Below, piece by piece: positions 1 to 7,553 of a stretch of 44,765 nucleotides of DNA. The position numbers and the translations under genes are program-made. The notes beneath the pieces are model-generated. The model was not told where the DNA came from. It did not search any database and worked only from the letters and a program-made list of their open reading frames with translations. Source of the stretch: an uncultured Christensenella sp. (lineage in GTDB: Bacteria > Bacillota > Clostridia > Christensenellales > Borkfalkiaceae). How positions within the stretch are numbered: the first letter of the stretch is position 1; each line of letters opens with the position of its first letter. The DNA is taken from positions 1-44,765 of the forward strand of contig CAJUEV010000012.1 in NCBI GenBank assembly GCA_910585785.1, in the 5' to 3' direction.

Positions 1-47
1 TTTTGTCATTTAATTAAAAAATTGTCGCCCCTCATAGTAACACAGTC

Positions 48-88
48 GTACAGGCTAATCTGAAAAATCCCCGCAAAAAGTAATAAAA
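48..88 (+). repeat. Flanking repeat, copy A
   Basis: This AT-rich segment (core GGCTAATCTGAAAAAT) recurs almost unchanged at 1997-2039. Copy B lies just after the second immunity-type gene. Copy A therefore probably marks the end of another cassette unit that lies off the left edge of the window; that part is inference. Confidence 0.6.
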
Positions 89-137
89 GCGGTTGATTAG
101 TGTTTCAGTAAACTCTAATTACAATATTCAGTAAATT

Positions 138-167
138 AAGGCTTATTCCGTGAAGGAGTAAGCCTTA
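138..167 (+). terminator. Intrinsic terminator
   Basis: A hairpin with arms AAGGCTTATTCC and GGAGTAAGCCTT (one mismatch) and a GTGA loop is followed by ATTTTTAT. It probably ends a gene lying off the left edge. Confidence 0.6.
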
Positions 168-306
168 TTTTTATGCTCGAATTCTTTAAAAAAGAATGAA
201 AAACAACTTTTGAATTAGCAGTTTCCACCTAAGTTGAATATATAAAATTTGAGAACATATGTTTAATATATTCAATCCGCGTTTACATAAGATGCGGGAG
301 GTAATT

Positions 307-885
307 ATGAGTTTGTTTGAAAGATTAATTATGCCGATAGGCACTAAACCGACAAACGGGTGGGTTAAATGGAAACATTCGGGCATACCTGATGAAGAAG
401 GAAAGTACAGAGAAGACGCAAGAGAGGATGCATATGTAAATAAGCATTGCAAAGTTTGCACTGTTTTATCGGGAGATTATTTTCCGGCGTTCAATATGCC
501 GCAATATCCGCAACACCCGTATTGCGATTGTTTGCTGCTTTCAATATCAAAACCTAATTCACAAATAAAATCTTATTGCGATATAAGGAAGTTTACTTAT
601 TATATTTTTGTACCTGAAAATAGTAATGGAAAAACGAAGTTGTTTAGTGATTGGGGATTTACTATTGAAGATTCCGATTATTTAAAAACGGAATTTGAAA
701 AACAATCAAAGTTGAAATACTTGAATGGGGATTATGTTTTAGGGAAGCTAAATGAATACGGGCAAAGAATAACGATAAATATAAAGTTGAAATCACCTTT
801 AAAAGATGATATAATTTTAAAAACCGGTTGGATGGTTAGACCGTTGGGTTACATAACTTGCAATACGCCGATAGGGGACAGGTAA
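307..885 (+). CDS. Toxin-like C-terminal protein (MuF-like Cys motif plus DUF6883-like tail)
   Basis: The protein has 192 residues. I chose the ATG at 307 over the one at 259 because GGGAGGT ends 4 bases upstream. The N-terminal third has a C-x2-C followed by P-x-HP-x-C-x-C, the zinc-binding style seen in phage minor-head and polymorphic-toxin proteins. The last ~70 residues (WGFTIEDSDYL to TGWMVRPLG) resemble the DUF6883 domain of secreted-toxin tails. There is no signal peptide. It lies 9 bases before an immunity-like gene, and its last ~40 bases are duplicated at 1409-1444 before a second immunity-like copy. It may be a detached C-terminal toxin cassette rather than a full gene. The family naming is from memory and moderate; the pairing with the next gene is inference. 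Confidence 0.55.
   Translation: MSLFERLIMPIGTKPTNGWVKWKHSGIPDEEGKYREDAREDAYVNKHCKVCTVLSGDYFPAFNMPQYPQHPYCDCLLLSISKPNSQIKSYCDIRKFTYYIFVPENSNGKTKLFSDWGFTIEDSDYLKTEFEKQSKLKYLNGDYVLGKLNEYGQRITINIKLKSPLKDDIILKTGWMVRPLGYITCNTPIGDR
826..861 (+). repeat. Direct repeat, toxin tail copy 1
   Basis: A 36-base segment coding for GWMVRPLGYITC at the toxin C-terminus is identical to 1409-1444. Each copy is followed, after a short variable stretch, by GTAAAATG and an immunity-like reading frame, which shows a tandem duplication of tail plus downstream gene. Confidence 0.85.
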
Positions 886-894
886 AGAAGTAAA

Positions 895-1374
895 ATGAAA
901 TTAAATATTTATGATAACGTTGAATTAAATGTTGAATTAGCAGAATTGTCCGCGAAGGGAATACATAAAGGATGTACAGGCATAATTCTTGATGTAAAAG
1001 CAGATTTATGCTTTGTTTGTTTCAGAAACAGAAAAAACATTGGCGATTATGCTTGCATAAATGTTAATAGAAAATATCTTGAATTTTATAGACGCGAGGC
1101 GGAAGAAAATATCCCTGATTGGGAGAGATTTAAAGCAAGCGGTAAATTTAAACAAGAATTCACAATAAATTCTTTTAATGAATTTGATTGGGTAGAAATT
1201 TTGTATGAAAAAGACGAGTATGCAAAGAAAGGGTTGCACAAGGGAATGTTGGCGAACGTTTTGTTCGATTATGCAATAGATGATAATCTTTCCGTAATGT
1301 TCCCTGACGACGATGGGTATGATGTTGAAGTGTCTGTAAATATTGAAGATATAAAACTGCACAGAAGAATTTAA
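895..1374 (+). CDS. Probable immunity protein, two KOW/SH3-like repeats
   Basis: This is a 159-residue acidic cytoplasmic protein. It contains two similar halves: residues 5-35 (YDNVELNVELAELSAKGIHKG) and ~100-130 (FDWVEILYEKDEYAKKGLHKG). Each holds the alternating hydrophobic pattern and the G-[IL]-HKG turn of small SH3/KOW-like barrels, of the kind found in DUF4926-type immunity proteins. It starts 9 bases after the toxin-like gene, the usual toxin-then-immunity order. No catalytic motif is visible. I infer that it binds and neutralises the upstream protein; no sequence feature proves this. A decayed paralogue follows at 1471-1961. Confidence 0.5.
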   Translation: MKLNIYDNVELNVELAELSAKGIHKGCTGIILDVKADLCFVCFRNRKNIGDYACINVNRKYLEFYRREAEENIPDWERFKASGKFKQEFTINSFNEFDWVEILYEKDEYAKKGLHKGMLANVLFDYAIDDNLSVMFPDDDGYDVEVSVNIEDIKLHRRI

Positions 1375-1408
1375 CGGCAATTAAACGCCATATTTTGTAA
1401 AATAAAAA

Positions 1409-1444
1409 GGTTGGATGGTTAGACCGTTGGGTTACATAACTTGC
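1409..1444 (+). repeat. Direct repeat, toxin tail copy 2
   Basis: This is a 36-base identical copy of 826-861, detached from any toxin frame. It marks the left part of the duplicated unit that carries the second immunity-like gene. Confidence 0.85.
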
Positions 1445-1470
1445 GCAACGCCTTATTCGGGGGAAGTAAA

Positions 1471-1961
1471 ATGAAATTAAATTAAATATTTATGATAATG
1501 TTGAATTAAATACTGAATTAGCAGAACTGTCCGAGAAGGGAATACATAAAGGCTGTACAGGTATAATTCTTGATATAAAAGCGGATAATTGTTTCGTGTA
1601 TTTTAGAAATTTTAAAAATTATGATGATTATGCTTGCGTAAATATAAATAGCAAATATCTTGATTTTTGGATGAAAGAAGAAAGCGAAAATATACCGAAT
1701 TGGGAGAGATTTAAAGCAACGGGGGATTTAACAAAAGACAGTTTTAAACCGCAGAAGTTTTTAGAATACGATTTGGTTGAATTAACCGTAGAAAAAGAAA
1801 AGTATGCAAAGTTCGGGGTTCATAAGGGAATGCGTGGCGTAGTAATGGAAAACTATTGCATAGACAGTGAATATTACGTAATATTTACCGATGAAAGTAC
1901 GGCGGAAGATATAGCGGATTTATGCGTTTATGAGGATGATTTGATTTTAATAAATCGTTAA
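1471..1961 (+). pseudogene. Second immunity-like copy, 5' frameshifted
   Basis: This is a paralogue of the gene at 895-1374. The ATG at 1471 reads only MKLN and then TAA. Relative to copy 1, a 5-base TTAAA duplication near 1477-1485 shifts the frame. After the shift the frame runs open to 1961 and encodes YDNVEL...IHKGCTGIILD through to the end. No ATG, GTG or TTG restores the start until a GTG at 1596, which would remove the first SH3-like half. The second half (VELTVEKEKYAKFGVHKGM) is intact, so a short product from 1596 cannot be excluded. It is probably a decaying orphan immunity gene. Confidence 0.65.
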
Positions 1962-1971
1962 CTCAAATACA

Positions 1972-2008
1972 ATTAGCCCATTGTAGTTGCACGCTTGTAC
2001 GGGCTAAT
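1972..2008 (+). terminator. Weak hairpin, possible terminator
   Basis: Arms ATTAGCCC and GGGCTAAT are separated by 21 bases and lie just after the broken immunity copy. No U-tract follows, so termination is doubtful. The right arm overlaps repeat copy B. Confidence 0.3.
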
Positions 2009-2039
2009 CTGAAAAATTTTCGCAAAAAATAAAATAAAA
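1997..2039 (+). repeat. Flanking repeat, copy B
   Basis: Near-copy of 48-88 with a few substitutions. Between here and 2220 I see no gene; the stretch is AT-rich and holds only a weak TAGCC/GGCTA inverted pair around 2040-2065. Confidence 0.6.
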
Positions 2040-2220
2040 ATAGCCAGAGGAATACTTAGGGCTATTATATATTTTGGAAAATTTTTAAAGGCAAGAGGAA
2101 AAAATTAGTACTTTTGCACATTTAGCATAGGTTTTGAAGAAGCAGAGCAGTATCGTCATAAATTTTTAAGTTGCCGCCTGCGCTAAATATGCCGCGCCAA
2201 TTATAATGTGTATAATAAAA

Positions 2221-2252
2221 AACAATCGACCGTAACATAACGGTCGATTGTT
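2221..2252. terminator. Bidirectional intrinsic terminator
   Basis: A perfect 13-bp stem (AACAATCGACCGT and its complement) with an AACATA loop is flanked by T runs on both strands. It lies 5 bases beyond the stop codon of the leftward Xre gene, which it most likely serves. Confidence 0.85.
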
Positions 2253-2256
2253 TTTA

Positions 2257-2967
2257 TTAAAATCTATGTTCTTCCACGTCTATCTTCGCAATGACGTACC
2301 CCACATATTTTATAGTTATAAAACGGTTACTGGCATCTCCAAAACATCCATCTGCGTGGATTTCAATTAATATTCTTTGTTCTTGTTGCGGTTCAATCTT
2401 TAAATAACTAGTCGCAGGAAAAGTATACATTGGATAGTTCACAGTAAAATTATTTGCATCAAATGTTTTAGTAACGTCCGATAAATTATAAACGTTGAAC
2501 CAAACATCAAATATAACATCAGTATATTGTATATTGCGAGTTTCGTCCGATAAATAAGTAACTCTAAAACCGTTTACTTCAACCATATCGGGCGCATCAG
2601 ACGTATTCTTGTCAAACTCGTTTAATTTGTTTACTAATACGCCCATAGCAACGGACAAGGCGACAATCGCCGCAAGCATTAAGGCAATTATGGATATAAG
2701 CACAACGTTTAACTTGCTAAAATATTTAAACTGAGTACCTGTCGCAGTATCGGACTTTGCCGCTTCAATATTGTCATTGATAAGATAATCAACGCTTACA
2801 CCGAAAAACGCAGACATACTTTCAACCGACGCGATATCGGGAACAGATTTGCCTTTTTCCCATTTTGAAATTGCTTGCTTTGTAACGTGCAATTCGTCGG
2901 CAAGTTGCTGTTGCGTTAAATTTTTGGAAATTCTTAATTCCTTAATTTTATTTTTGATATTGTCCAT
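2257..2967 (-). CDS. Xre-family regulator with membrane anchor and outer domain
   Basis: This 236-residue protein begins with a classical helix-turn-helix at residues 5-60 (LRISKNLTQQQLADELHVTKQAISKWEKG). A short linker follows, then one strong membrane segment at ~90-112, then a ~120-residue beta-rich domain predicted to lie outside the cell. Such one-component sensors bind DNA while tethered to the membrane and could respond to an envelope or external signal; the signal is unknown. The gene has no Shine-Dalgarno sequence. Its promoter -10 box ends only 6 bases from the ATG, which suggests a leaderless or near-leaderless transcript. A palindrome over the -35 box suggests autoregulation. Its regulatory target cannot be seen. 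Confidence 0.8.
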   Translation of the reverse strand: MDNIKNKIKELRISKNLTQQQLADELHVTKQAISKWEKGKSVPDIASVESMSAFFGVSVDYLINDNIEAAKSDTATGTQFKYFSKLNVVLISIIALMLAAIVALSVAMGVLVNKLNEFDKNTSDAPDMVEVNGFRVTYLSDETRNIQYTDVIFDVWFNVYNLSDVTKTFDANNFTVNYPMYTFPATSYLKIEPQQEQRILIEIHADGCFGDASNRFITIKYVGYVIAKIDVEEHRF

Positions 2968-2973
2968 AGTTTT

Positions 2974-3004
2974 ATTATAACATAAAAAATTGATTTAATC
3001 AATT
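2974..3004 (-). promoter_or_regulatory. xre promoter with overlapping palindromic operator
   Basis: On the minus strand, TTGATT (2997-3002), a 17-bp spacer and TATAAT (2974-2979) form a promoter that would start transcription at or beside the xre ATG. A 17-bp palindrome (arms AATTGAT and ATCAATT, 2988-3004) covers the -35 box. This is a classic position for Xre self-repression. Confidence 0.6.
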
Positions 3005-3161
3005 GCGACTGAGTCAACCTGCGGTTGATTTGGGTATATAGTTGAGCCACTATTGGTTTTGCAAATAAAAACACAAGCCGTAAACAGTTTTAGAAAACCA
3101 CTCGGGCTATTATTTTTCTATTACATTTTATGACAAAATTTTAAATCAAGATTTTATGTAG

Positions 3162-3605
3162 TCACTCTATAATGTCCGCTTCTATAAAAGCGTAGTCTAT
3201 TCTTTCAAAATTTACAAGATGTTTATATTTTTCGTAAAGGTCTTCAAAACAACCGTCTTCGAATTCGGACCAGTTAACCGTTTTTTCGTCCGGTATGGTT
3301 AAATGTGCTTTTACAGTGCCCTGTATGCGCCAAATAAATTCCGAATCGGAAAAAGTTTGCAAAATGTATTCTAACGAGTAAAAAATATGTATTTTTCCGT
3401 CTTCTTCGTAGCAATGTTCGACAATTGAATCCTCGATGTCAAGTATTTCGCACGCGTCCGTTTCGGCTATCAGCTCGTCCTTGTCCTCTAAATAATTTAT
3501 GCCGTCAAGCATAGCGGGCAACTGCGAAACTTCTTCAACTTTGTCGCCTACGCACTCCAAAAGAAATTCTTCAAGAGTATCGTCAACCAAATCTTCCAAA
3601 TGCAT
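3162..3605 (-). CDS. Acidic protein of unknown function
   Basis: This is a 147-residue, strongly acidic soluble protein starting MHLEDLVDD. I chose this start because AGGAG lies 8 bases upstream and a promoter (TTGACT-17-TAAACT, 3640-3668) would exclude the longer frame starting at 3710. It is rich in Asp and Glu throughout, with aromatic patches such as FIWRIQGTVKAHLTI. It has no signal peptide, membrane segment or motif that I recognise. The C-terminal part looks like a small alpha/beta domain. There is no operon partner. The function is unknown. Confidence 0.7.
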   Translation of the reverse strand: MHLEDLVDDTLEEFLLECVGDKVEEVSQLPAMLDGINYLEDKDELIAETDACEILDIEDSIVEHCYEEDGKIHIFYSLEYILQTFSDSEFIWRIQGTVKAHLTIPDEKTVNWSEFEDGCFEDLYEKYKHLVNFERIDYAFIEADIIE

Positions 3606-3639
3606 TTTTGTTCTCCTGATGCGGTTATTTGTATTTTTT

Positions 3640-3668
3640 AGTTTATCACGGCGGAGGCGATAAGTCAA
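3640..3668 (-). promoter_or_regulatory. Sigma-A type promoter for the acidic protein
   Basis: Minus-strand TTGACT (3663-3668), a 17-bp spacer and TAAACT (3640-3645). Transcription would start near 3633, about 28 bases before the ATG at 3605. Confidence 0.6.
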
Positions 3669-4040
3669 GAGGGAGCGTATAAGGCGGCAGGCGGGGAAAC
3701 AGATAATCAATTTTGAGGATTCAGCAAGAGGAAATACACATAAAAGTTTTTCAGCCGCCGCGTAGGTATATTTTACTTTGCTTTTAACTGAAAAATATAG
3801 CGTTTAATTTGATTTAAGGAAACTTTTACGGCGTTTTTTAATTTTGCCCTTTATTGGTAGCGCGTTTATATATTTGAACAATCGGGTTGAATGTTACAAA
3901 ATAAAAAGATTTGTTAGTAATTTGCGTTTTGAAGCGATTTTAAAATTTTTAAAAATTTTCTTTGGAAAAAATTTCCATAAGTGTTATTATTTGCGCGAAA
4001 GAGATAAAATTTGGGGGGAAGTAGACCCTAAGGAGGCACT
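3669..4040. other. Gene-free AT-rich stretch
   Basis: I see no supported gene here. One open frame from 3844 lacks a ribosome binding site and has shadow-like composition. GGGGGGAAGTAGACCC-type sequence near 4013-4030 immediately precedes a strong AAGGAGG at 4030-4036. Confidence 0.4.
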
Positions 4041-4115
4041 ATGAAAATTACTAAGTACAAAAATTCAAACTTAATAATTTCGCGGACGCGTCCTTTGATA
4101 AATTTAACTTTTTAA
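4041..4115 (+). CDS. Possible 24-residue peptide (leader or relic)
   Basis: An ATG lies 5 bases after a perfect AAGGAGG and opens a 24-codon frame (MKITKYKNSNLIISRTRPLINL). A hairpin terminator follows at 4138-4168. The ribosome binding site is among the best in the window, which is odd for such a short frame. It could be a small basic peptide, a leader peptide, or the stump of a deleted gene. I do not recognise the sequence. Confidence 0.35.
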   Translation: MKITKYKNSNLIISRTRPLINLTF

Positions 4116-4137
4116 AAATTTTTTTAAACGGTTTAAT

Positions 4138-4168
4138 GCGCCTGCGATTTTTTGCAAGGCGCTTTTTT
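4138..4168 (+). terminator. Intrinsic terminator
   Basis: Arms GCGCCT and AGGCGC, with partial extension by GC/GCA, are followed by six T. It ends the short peptide transcript and separates it from the TRIC gene. Confidence 0.65.
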
Positions 4169-4261
4169 AATGCTTTAAAGGAGGTGTTTTTAACAACTGA
4201 ATAACAACTGAATAACAAGTAAAAACTAAAATGCAATTTTAAATTGCGAAGGAAGTGTATT

Positions 4262-5233
4262 ATGAAAAATGTTAATTTTTTCGGCAAAAAGAGCATAACG
4301 CTAAACAGGGTGGGTTTAGGGGTTATTACGATTTTTAGTATACTTTATTCGGCAAATTTATTTTCGATTTTAGAGTTGGTCGGTATTTTCGTATTTATGG
4401 TTAACGGTATAAAATCGGTTGTTTACGAGGACAAGCAATACAAACACAAATTTCATTTGTGTTTCATAATAGCCTTTGTTTGTACGTTCGGCGGCGGAGC
4501 GTTAAGGGATATTTTAATTTTTAATAAAATTCCCAGCGTTATGACAAACTCCGTCTGGATTTTATTCGCGCTTGCAGGCGTTATATTCGCCTTAGAATAT
4601 ATAAGTTTGAAAGACGCGGCAAAATCTGCTTTTAGTTTTAACGTGATAGACGAAACTGCGGTTTTGGTTTTTATTCAGGGCGGTTATGCGCTTGCAAGCG
4701 AAAAGGGATATAACAGTATTATTTCTCTTTTCAGCGGCGTGCTTACCGGATGCGGCGGCGGAATACTTTCTGCGGTTCTGTTTTACAGATGGAATGCGGA
4801 CAGGCTTTTAAAAACATTTAAAAGCGTAGGCTATACTCTCCTGTGCGCGTTTTTGCTGGCGTTGTTCGGTTTTAAGCCATCGGCTTGGGCTGTAACAATA
4901 TGGTTCGTTATAAGCCTTATGCGTGAAAATGCCGCGGCTGAAATTGTTAAGGTTGTTAACAGCGAAAAATCCGTTGTTATGTTTAATGCGCGTTGCGTAT
5001 GCAATATTGCGGAATCGGTAAAATTGAAATATGCCGTTTGTATGCGAGGTGCGTATCTTATGACGGAAAATTTAAACGATTTTTCATTTAAATACGCGCT
5101 GCAAATTTTACAGTTGATTTCGGCAAAATTCAAACGGGTTCGTGTTAAATTGAAAAGCGGAATAAACAAAATTAAAAATTCCAGCAAAAAGCGCTATTTT
5201 TATTATCGCAGTGCGGTAAAGACTTTTGCTTGA
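4262..5233 (+). CDS. TRIC/UPF0126-family membrane channel
   Basis: This is a 323-residue integral membrane protein. The ATG at 4262 was chosen because AAGGAAG lies upstream; the TTG at 4244 sits on that site. Residues ~10-215 form the seven-helix UPF0126/TRIC fold built from two inverted repeats. The diagnostic loops are visible: CTFGGGALRDIL with a following P in the first half and GVLTGCGGGILS in the second. Family members are trimeric cation channels or small-solute (glycine) transporters; the substrate here is unknown. A ~100-residue basic C-terminal extension (ending KINKIKNSSKKRYFYYRS-like) is longer than the usual ~210-residue family size. It stands alone between terminators. Confidence 0.8.
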   Translation: MKNVNFFGKKSITLNRVGLGVITIFSILYSANLFSILELVGIFVFMVNGIKSVVYEDKQYKHKFHLCFIIAFVCTFGGGALRDILIFNKIPSVMTNSVWILFALAGVIFALEYISLKDAAKSAFSFNVIDETAVLVFIQGGYALASEKGYNSIISLFSGVLTGCGGGILSAVLFYRWNADRLLKTFKSVGYTLLCAFLLALFGFKPSAWAVTIWFVISLMRENAAAEIVKVVNSEKSVVMFNARCVCNIAESVKLKYAVCMRGAYLMTENLNDFSFKYALQILQLISAKFKRVRVKLKSGINKIKNSSKKRYFYYRSAVKTFA

Positions 5234-5240
5234 TTTAATA

Positions 5241-5270
5241 AAAAAACCGTTCTTTTATGAGCGGTTTTTT
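5241..5270 (+). terminator. Intrinsic terminator
   Basis: Arms AAAAAACCGTTC and GAGCGGTTTTTT (one G-U pair) with loop TTTTAT, 7 bases after the TRIC stop codon. Confidence 0.85.
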
Positions 5271-5339
5271 ATTTGATAAATTGGAAATAATATTACGAAG
5301 AATAACGGCAAAAAGCACGGTAAAAGTTGGACGTATAAA

Positions 5340-6305
5340 TTGAAAATTTTTAAACGTGTACTTATAAAACTTAAACAGCCCACCGTCGCGGTTGCGGTTA
5401 CGGCGGCGGTTTTTCTTGCGCTGTCCGTCGGCGGCGTGGTTGCTGTAATTTTGCTTAGCGCGCCGCTTAGCATCGCTTACGCGTGTTACTTCGTTTCCGC
5501 GTTGTTTTCGGGGTATATAATTTATATTGCCGTTTACGCCTGGCTTAAAGTGCGCCCGCGGTTTTTTGCGTGGGCGGAAAAACGGCGCGTCACCAAAAAG
5601 TTTTTTTGCGACTATACTTTTCGCACTATGCTTTTTGCAGTTGGCGGTTTTTTTATGAACGTCGGCTACGCTTCTTTCAACGCCGTTTACGGAATATTGA
5701 TGGCGAAACATTACGGCTTTGCCGCAATAAGCATATGGTATTGCGCGCTTGCGGTTTATTACGTTGTTTTGGGCGTGACGCGCGCGGTTATCGTTGCGCG
5801 CACAAGGGCTGTAAACGTGGCGGCGGGGCTGGACGCTGCCGCCCGCAACGAAAAAAAGATGAATATTTACCGCGGCACTGGCGCGCTGCTGCTTGTGCTT
5901 ACGCTTGCGCTCATTTCAATACTTTGGGTAATGGTCAGGTATCCGAGTATGGGCTTCCATTACGAAGGGTTGCTTATATTCGTTGCCGCGGCTTTCACGT
6001 TGTATAAAATAATTTTTGCCGTGCACAGCCTTTTGAAGGTGCGCGGAAAGGAAGACTACGCCGTCCGCGCGGTAAGAAACATAAATTTTACCGCCGCGCT
6101 TGTTTCGGTGCTGGCTTTGCAAACGGCAATGCTTGCCGCTTTTTCGGACGGGGCGGATTATACCTGGCTTACTGCGCTGGTGGGCACCGCAATTTGCTGC
6201 TCGTCGGCGTATACCGGTACGTTTATGATTGTAAAATCCACCGTAAGGTTGCGTAAGCGCAGGGCGCAGGCAATTGAAGACTGCGAAAACGTTGATAAAA
6301 TATAA
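5340..6305 (+). CDS. Polytopic membrane protein of unknown function
   Basis: This is a 321-residue protein with about eight predicted membrane segments, clustered at residues ~15-40, 45-70, 98-125, 130-155, 178-200, 205-228, 250-270 and 275-300. Basic loops such as KVRPRFFAWAEKRRVTKK lie between them. It starts with TTG; no strong ribosome binding site is visible, so the exact start is uncertain. Its G+C content is clearly higher than that of its left neighbours. I do not recognise the family and see no transporter or enzyme motif. It ends directly in a strong terminator, so it is a single-gene unit. Confidence 0.65.
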   Translation: MKIFKRVLIKLKQPTVAVAVTAAVFLALSVGGVVAVILLSAPLSIAYACYFVSALFSGYIIYIAVYAWLKVRPRFFAWAEKRRVTKKFFCDYTFRTMLFAVGGFFMNVGYASFNAVYGILMAKHYGFAAISIWYCALAVYYVVLGVTRAVIVARTRAVNVAAGLDAAARNEKKMNIYRGTGALLLVLTLALISILWVMVRYPSMGFHYEGLLIFVAAAFTLYKIIFAVHSLLKVRGKEDYAVRAVRNINFTAALVSVLALQTAMLAAFSDGADYTWLTALVGTAICCSSAYTGTFMIVKSTVRLRKRRAQAIEDCENVDKI

Positions 6306-6340
6306 AATCCTCTCCGCAAAAACGGGAGAGGATTTTTTTT
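6304..6340 (+). terminator. Intrinsic terminator
   Basis: A perfect 12-bp stem AAAATCCTCTCC/GGAGAGGATTTT is followed by a run of eight T. It overlaps the stop codon of the preceding gene. Confidence 0.9.
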
Positions 6341-6366
6341 GTTTTGCCGATTAACTTTGCAATTCA

Positions 6367-6459
6367 TTGCTTGAAACGATAGCAAAACGCATTGAAAACG
6401 AAGCAACGAACGCCGCCGAAGCCGCCCAAATCGTAAGGGAAGCAAAAGCGGAAAACTAA
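6367..6459 (+). pseudogene. C-terminal gene remnant
   Basis: A 30-codon frame (LLETIAKRIENEATNAAEAAQ...) reads like the helical tail of a small protein. It sits immediately after the previous terminator and has no ribosome binding site. It is probably the left remnant of a decayed mobile element. The function is unknown. Confidence 0.3.
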
Positions 6460-6506
6460 AAAGAAAAACCGCCCAACAGTTGAGAGCGTGGGACGGTTAG
6501 AAGCTC

Positions 6507-6530
6507 GGAGGGGTTCGCTTGCTCCCCTCC
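6507..6530. repeat. GC-rich hairpin in mobile-element relic
   Basis: Arms GGAGGGG and CCCCTCC enclose an 10-base loop, within a stretch (6460-6545) that also holds GTTGAGAG twice. No U-tract follows. It may be a structured RNA or a recombination-related relic; I cannot assign it. Confidence 0.35.
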
Positions 6531-6592
6531 TCACGGTTGAGAGTATAACACAAGCAAATAAAAAAATCAAGTACTTTTCGGAGAGTTAAAAA

Positions 6593-6739
6593 ATGAGAAC
6601 TTATATTATCTACGACTTTCAAACCGATGAAGAATTATGCGAAATTCGTGCTTGGTAGATTGTTGACGCAGAAGTTAGGGCGTGTATTGAATTGAACAAA
6701 GGCAGCAACGATATATACGCTTTGTCGAAACAATCTTGA
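6593..6739 (+). pseudogene. Small ORF interrupted by an in-frame amber codon
   Basis: An ATG with GGAGAG upstream opens MRTYIIYDFQTDEELCEIRAW. A TAG follows at codon 22. The same frame then continues VDAEVRACIELNKGSNDIYALSKQS to a TGA at 6737. The continuity of protein-like sequence across the TAG suggests a single ~48-residue gene broken by a nonsense change. It belongs to the relic of a mobile element; its function is not recognised. Confidence 0.45.
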
Positions 6740-6834
6740 ACAGTCCGCCTGATGAGTCGTTGAAAATTACGACGAAACGCCGCAAGGCGTCGCGGAACAG
6801 CCGCAAAAATCAAAAAGCGAGGTATTAAAGAATT

Positions 6835-6978
6835 ATGAAAAATATCAGAACAGCAAAAGAAAGCCGTTTAACTTATACGGCAAACGGAATTAAAGGAAAG
6901 AACGGCGAAATTATAAGCATTTGGGGCGAACTATCCTATCTACCCGCCTACTACGATTTTGACCCCATCACCGCTTGA
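6835..6978 (+). CDS. Small 47-residue hypothetical protein
   Basis: The frame MKNIRTAKESRLTYTANGIKG... ends at 6978 and is followed 53 bases later by the next gene on the same strand. The ribosome binding site is poor (GAGGT too far upstream). The composition is protein-like, but the gene may be a remnant. No motif is recognised. Confidence 0.35.
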   Translation: MKNIRTAKESRLTYTANGIKGKNGEIISIWGELSYLPAYYDFDPITA

Positions 6979-7031
6979 ATTATCTGCGGAAATTTGATAA
7001 AATAGGAGAACTTATTAAGGAGAACTAACAT

Positions 7032-7538
7032 ATGACTTTTCCCGAACTCACAAACATAATCAGAAAAGCAGACTGCAACGTCATTATGGATGAATTTAAG
7101 CAGCGCGGCTATATCTATTGCAACAGCGATTGTAAATTGCGAAAAGTAAGCATTACATCGCTATTACGAAACATCATTGCGCAAACTGAAGAATTTGCTG
7201 ATAACGAACACGAGTATATATTTAAGGCAAGTATGTGCGGAGTAATCAAGGGCTTTGAGAACTATGATTTTATATGCGTACACATATCCAATAAAAAACA
7301 GCCTGCAAATCCATATGGAAAAGAAAAAGACGTTATTACAAATAAAACGTTAGTTTTTGCAGATGCAGTCAATCGTAACGATATCTTGCGCAAACTTTCG
7401 GCTAATCAAACCGTGCCTATACATTATAGTTGCAGCAACTGCCCCTACGCACAAGTAACCAACAATTTTTGGACTTTGTATTGTACATATTGGCGTAAAA
7501 TTGTGTATCGCACGTCGGGATGCACGAAAAAAGATTAA
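7032..7538 (+). CDS. Hypothetical accessory protein, Cys-rich C-terminus
   Basis: This is a 168-residue soluble protein with AAGGAG upstream of its ATG. It has scattered cysteines, including a C-terminal group (YSCSNCPYA, LYCTYW, SGCTKKD) that could bind a metal. No family is recognised. It is followed after 15 bases, with another AAGGAG, by the integrase fragment. The two look like one transcription unit of a former integrative element. It is intact in length as far as can be judged. Confidence 0.6.
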   Translation: MTFPELTNIIRKADCNVIMDEFKQRGYIYCNSDCKLRKVSITSLLRNIIAQTEEFADNEHEYIFKASMCGVIKGFENYDFICVHISNKKQPANPYGKEKDVITNKTLVFADAVNRNDILRKLSANQTVPIHYSCSNCPYAQVTNNFWTLYCTYWRKIVYRTSGCTKKD

Positions 7539-7553
7539 GGAGAAAGCAAAGTT

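Noticed and set aside
3844..4044. Open frame of 66 codons on the plus strand
   Set aside because: No ribosome binding site, AT-biased composition, no recognisable protein pattern. It ends after a stronger AAGGAGG that serves a different frame.
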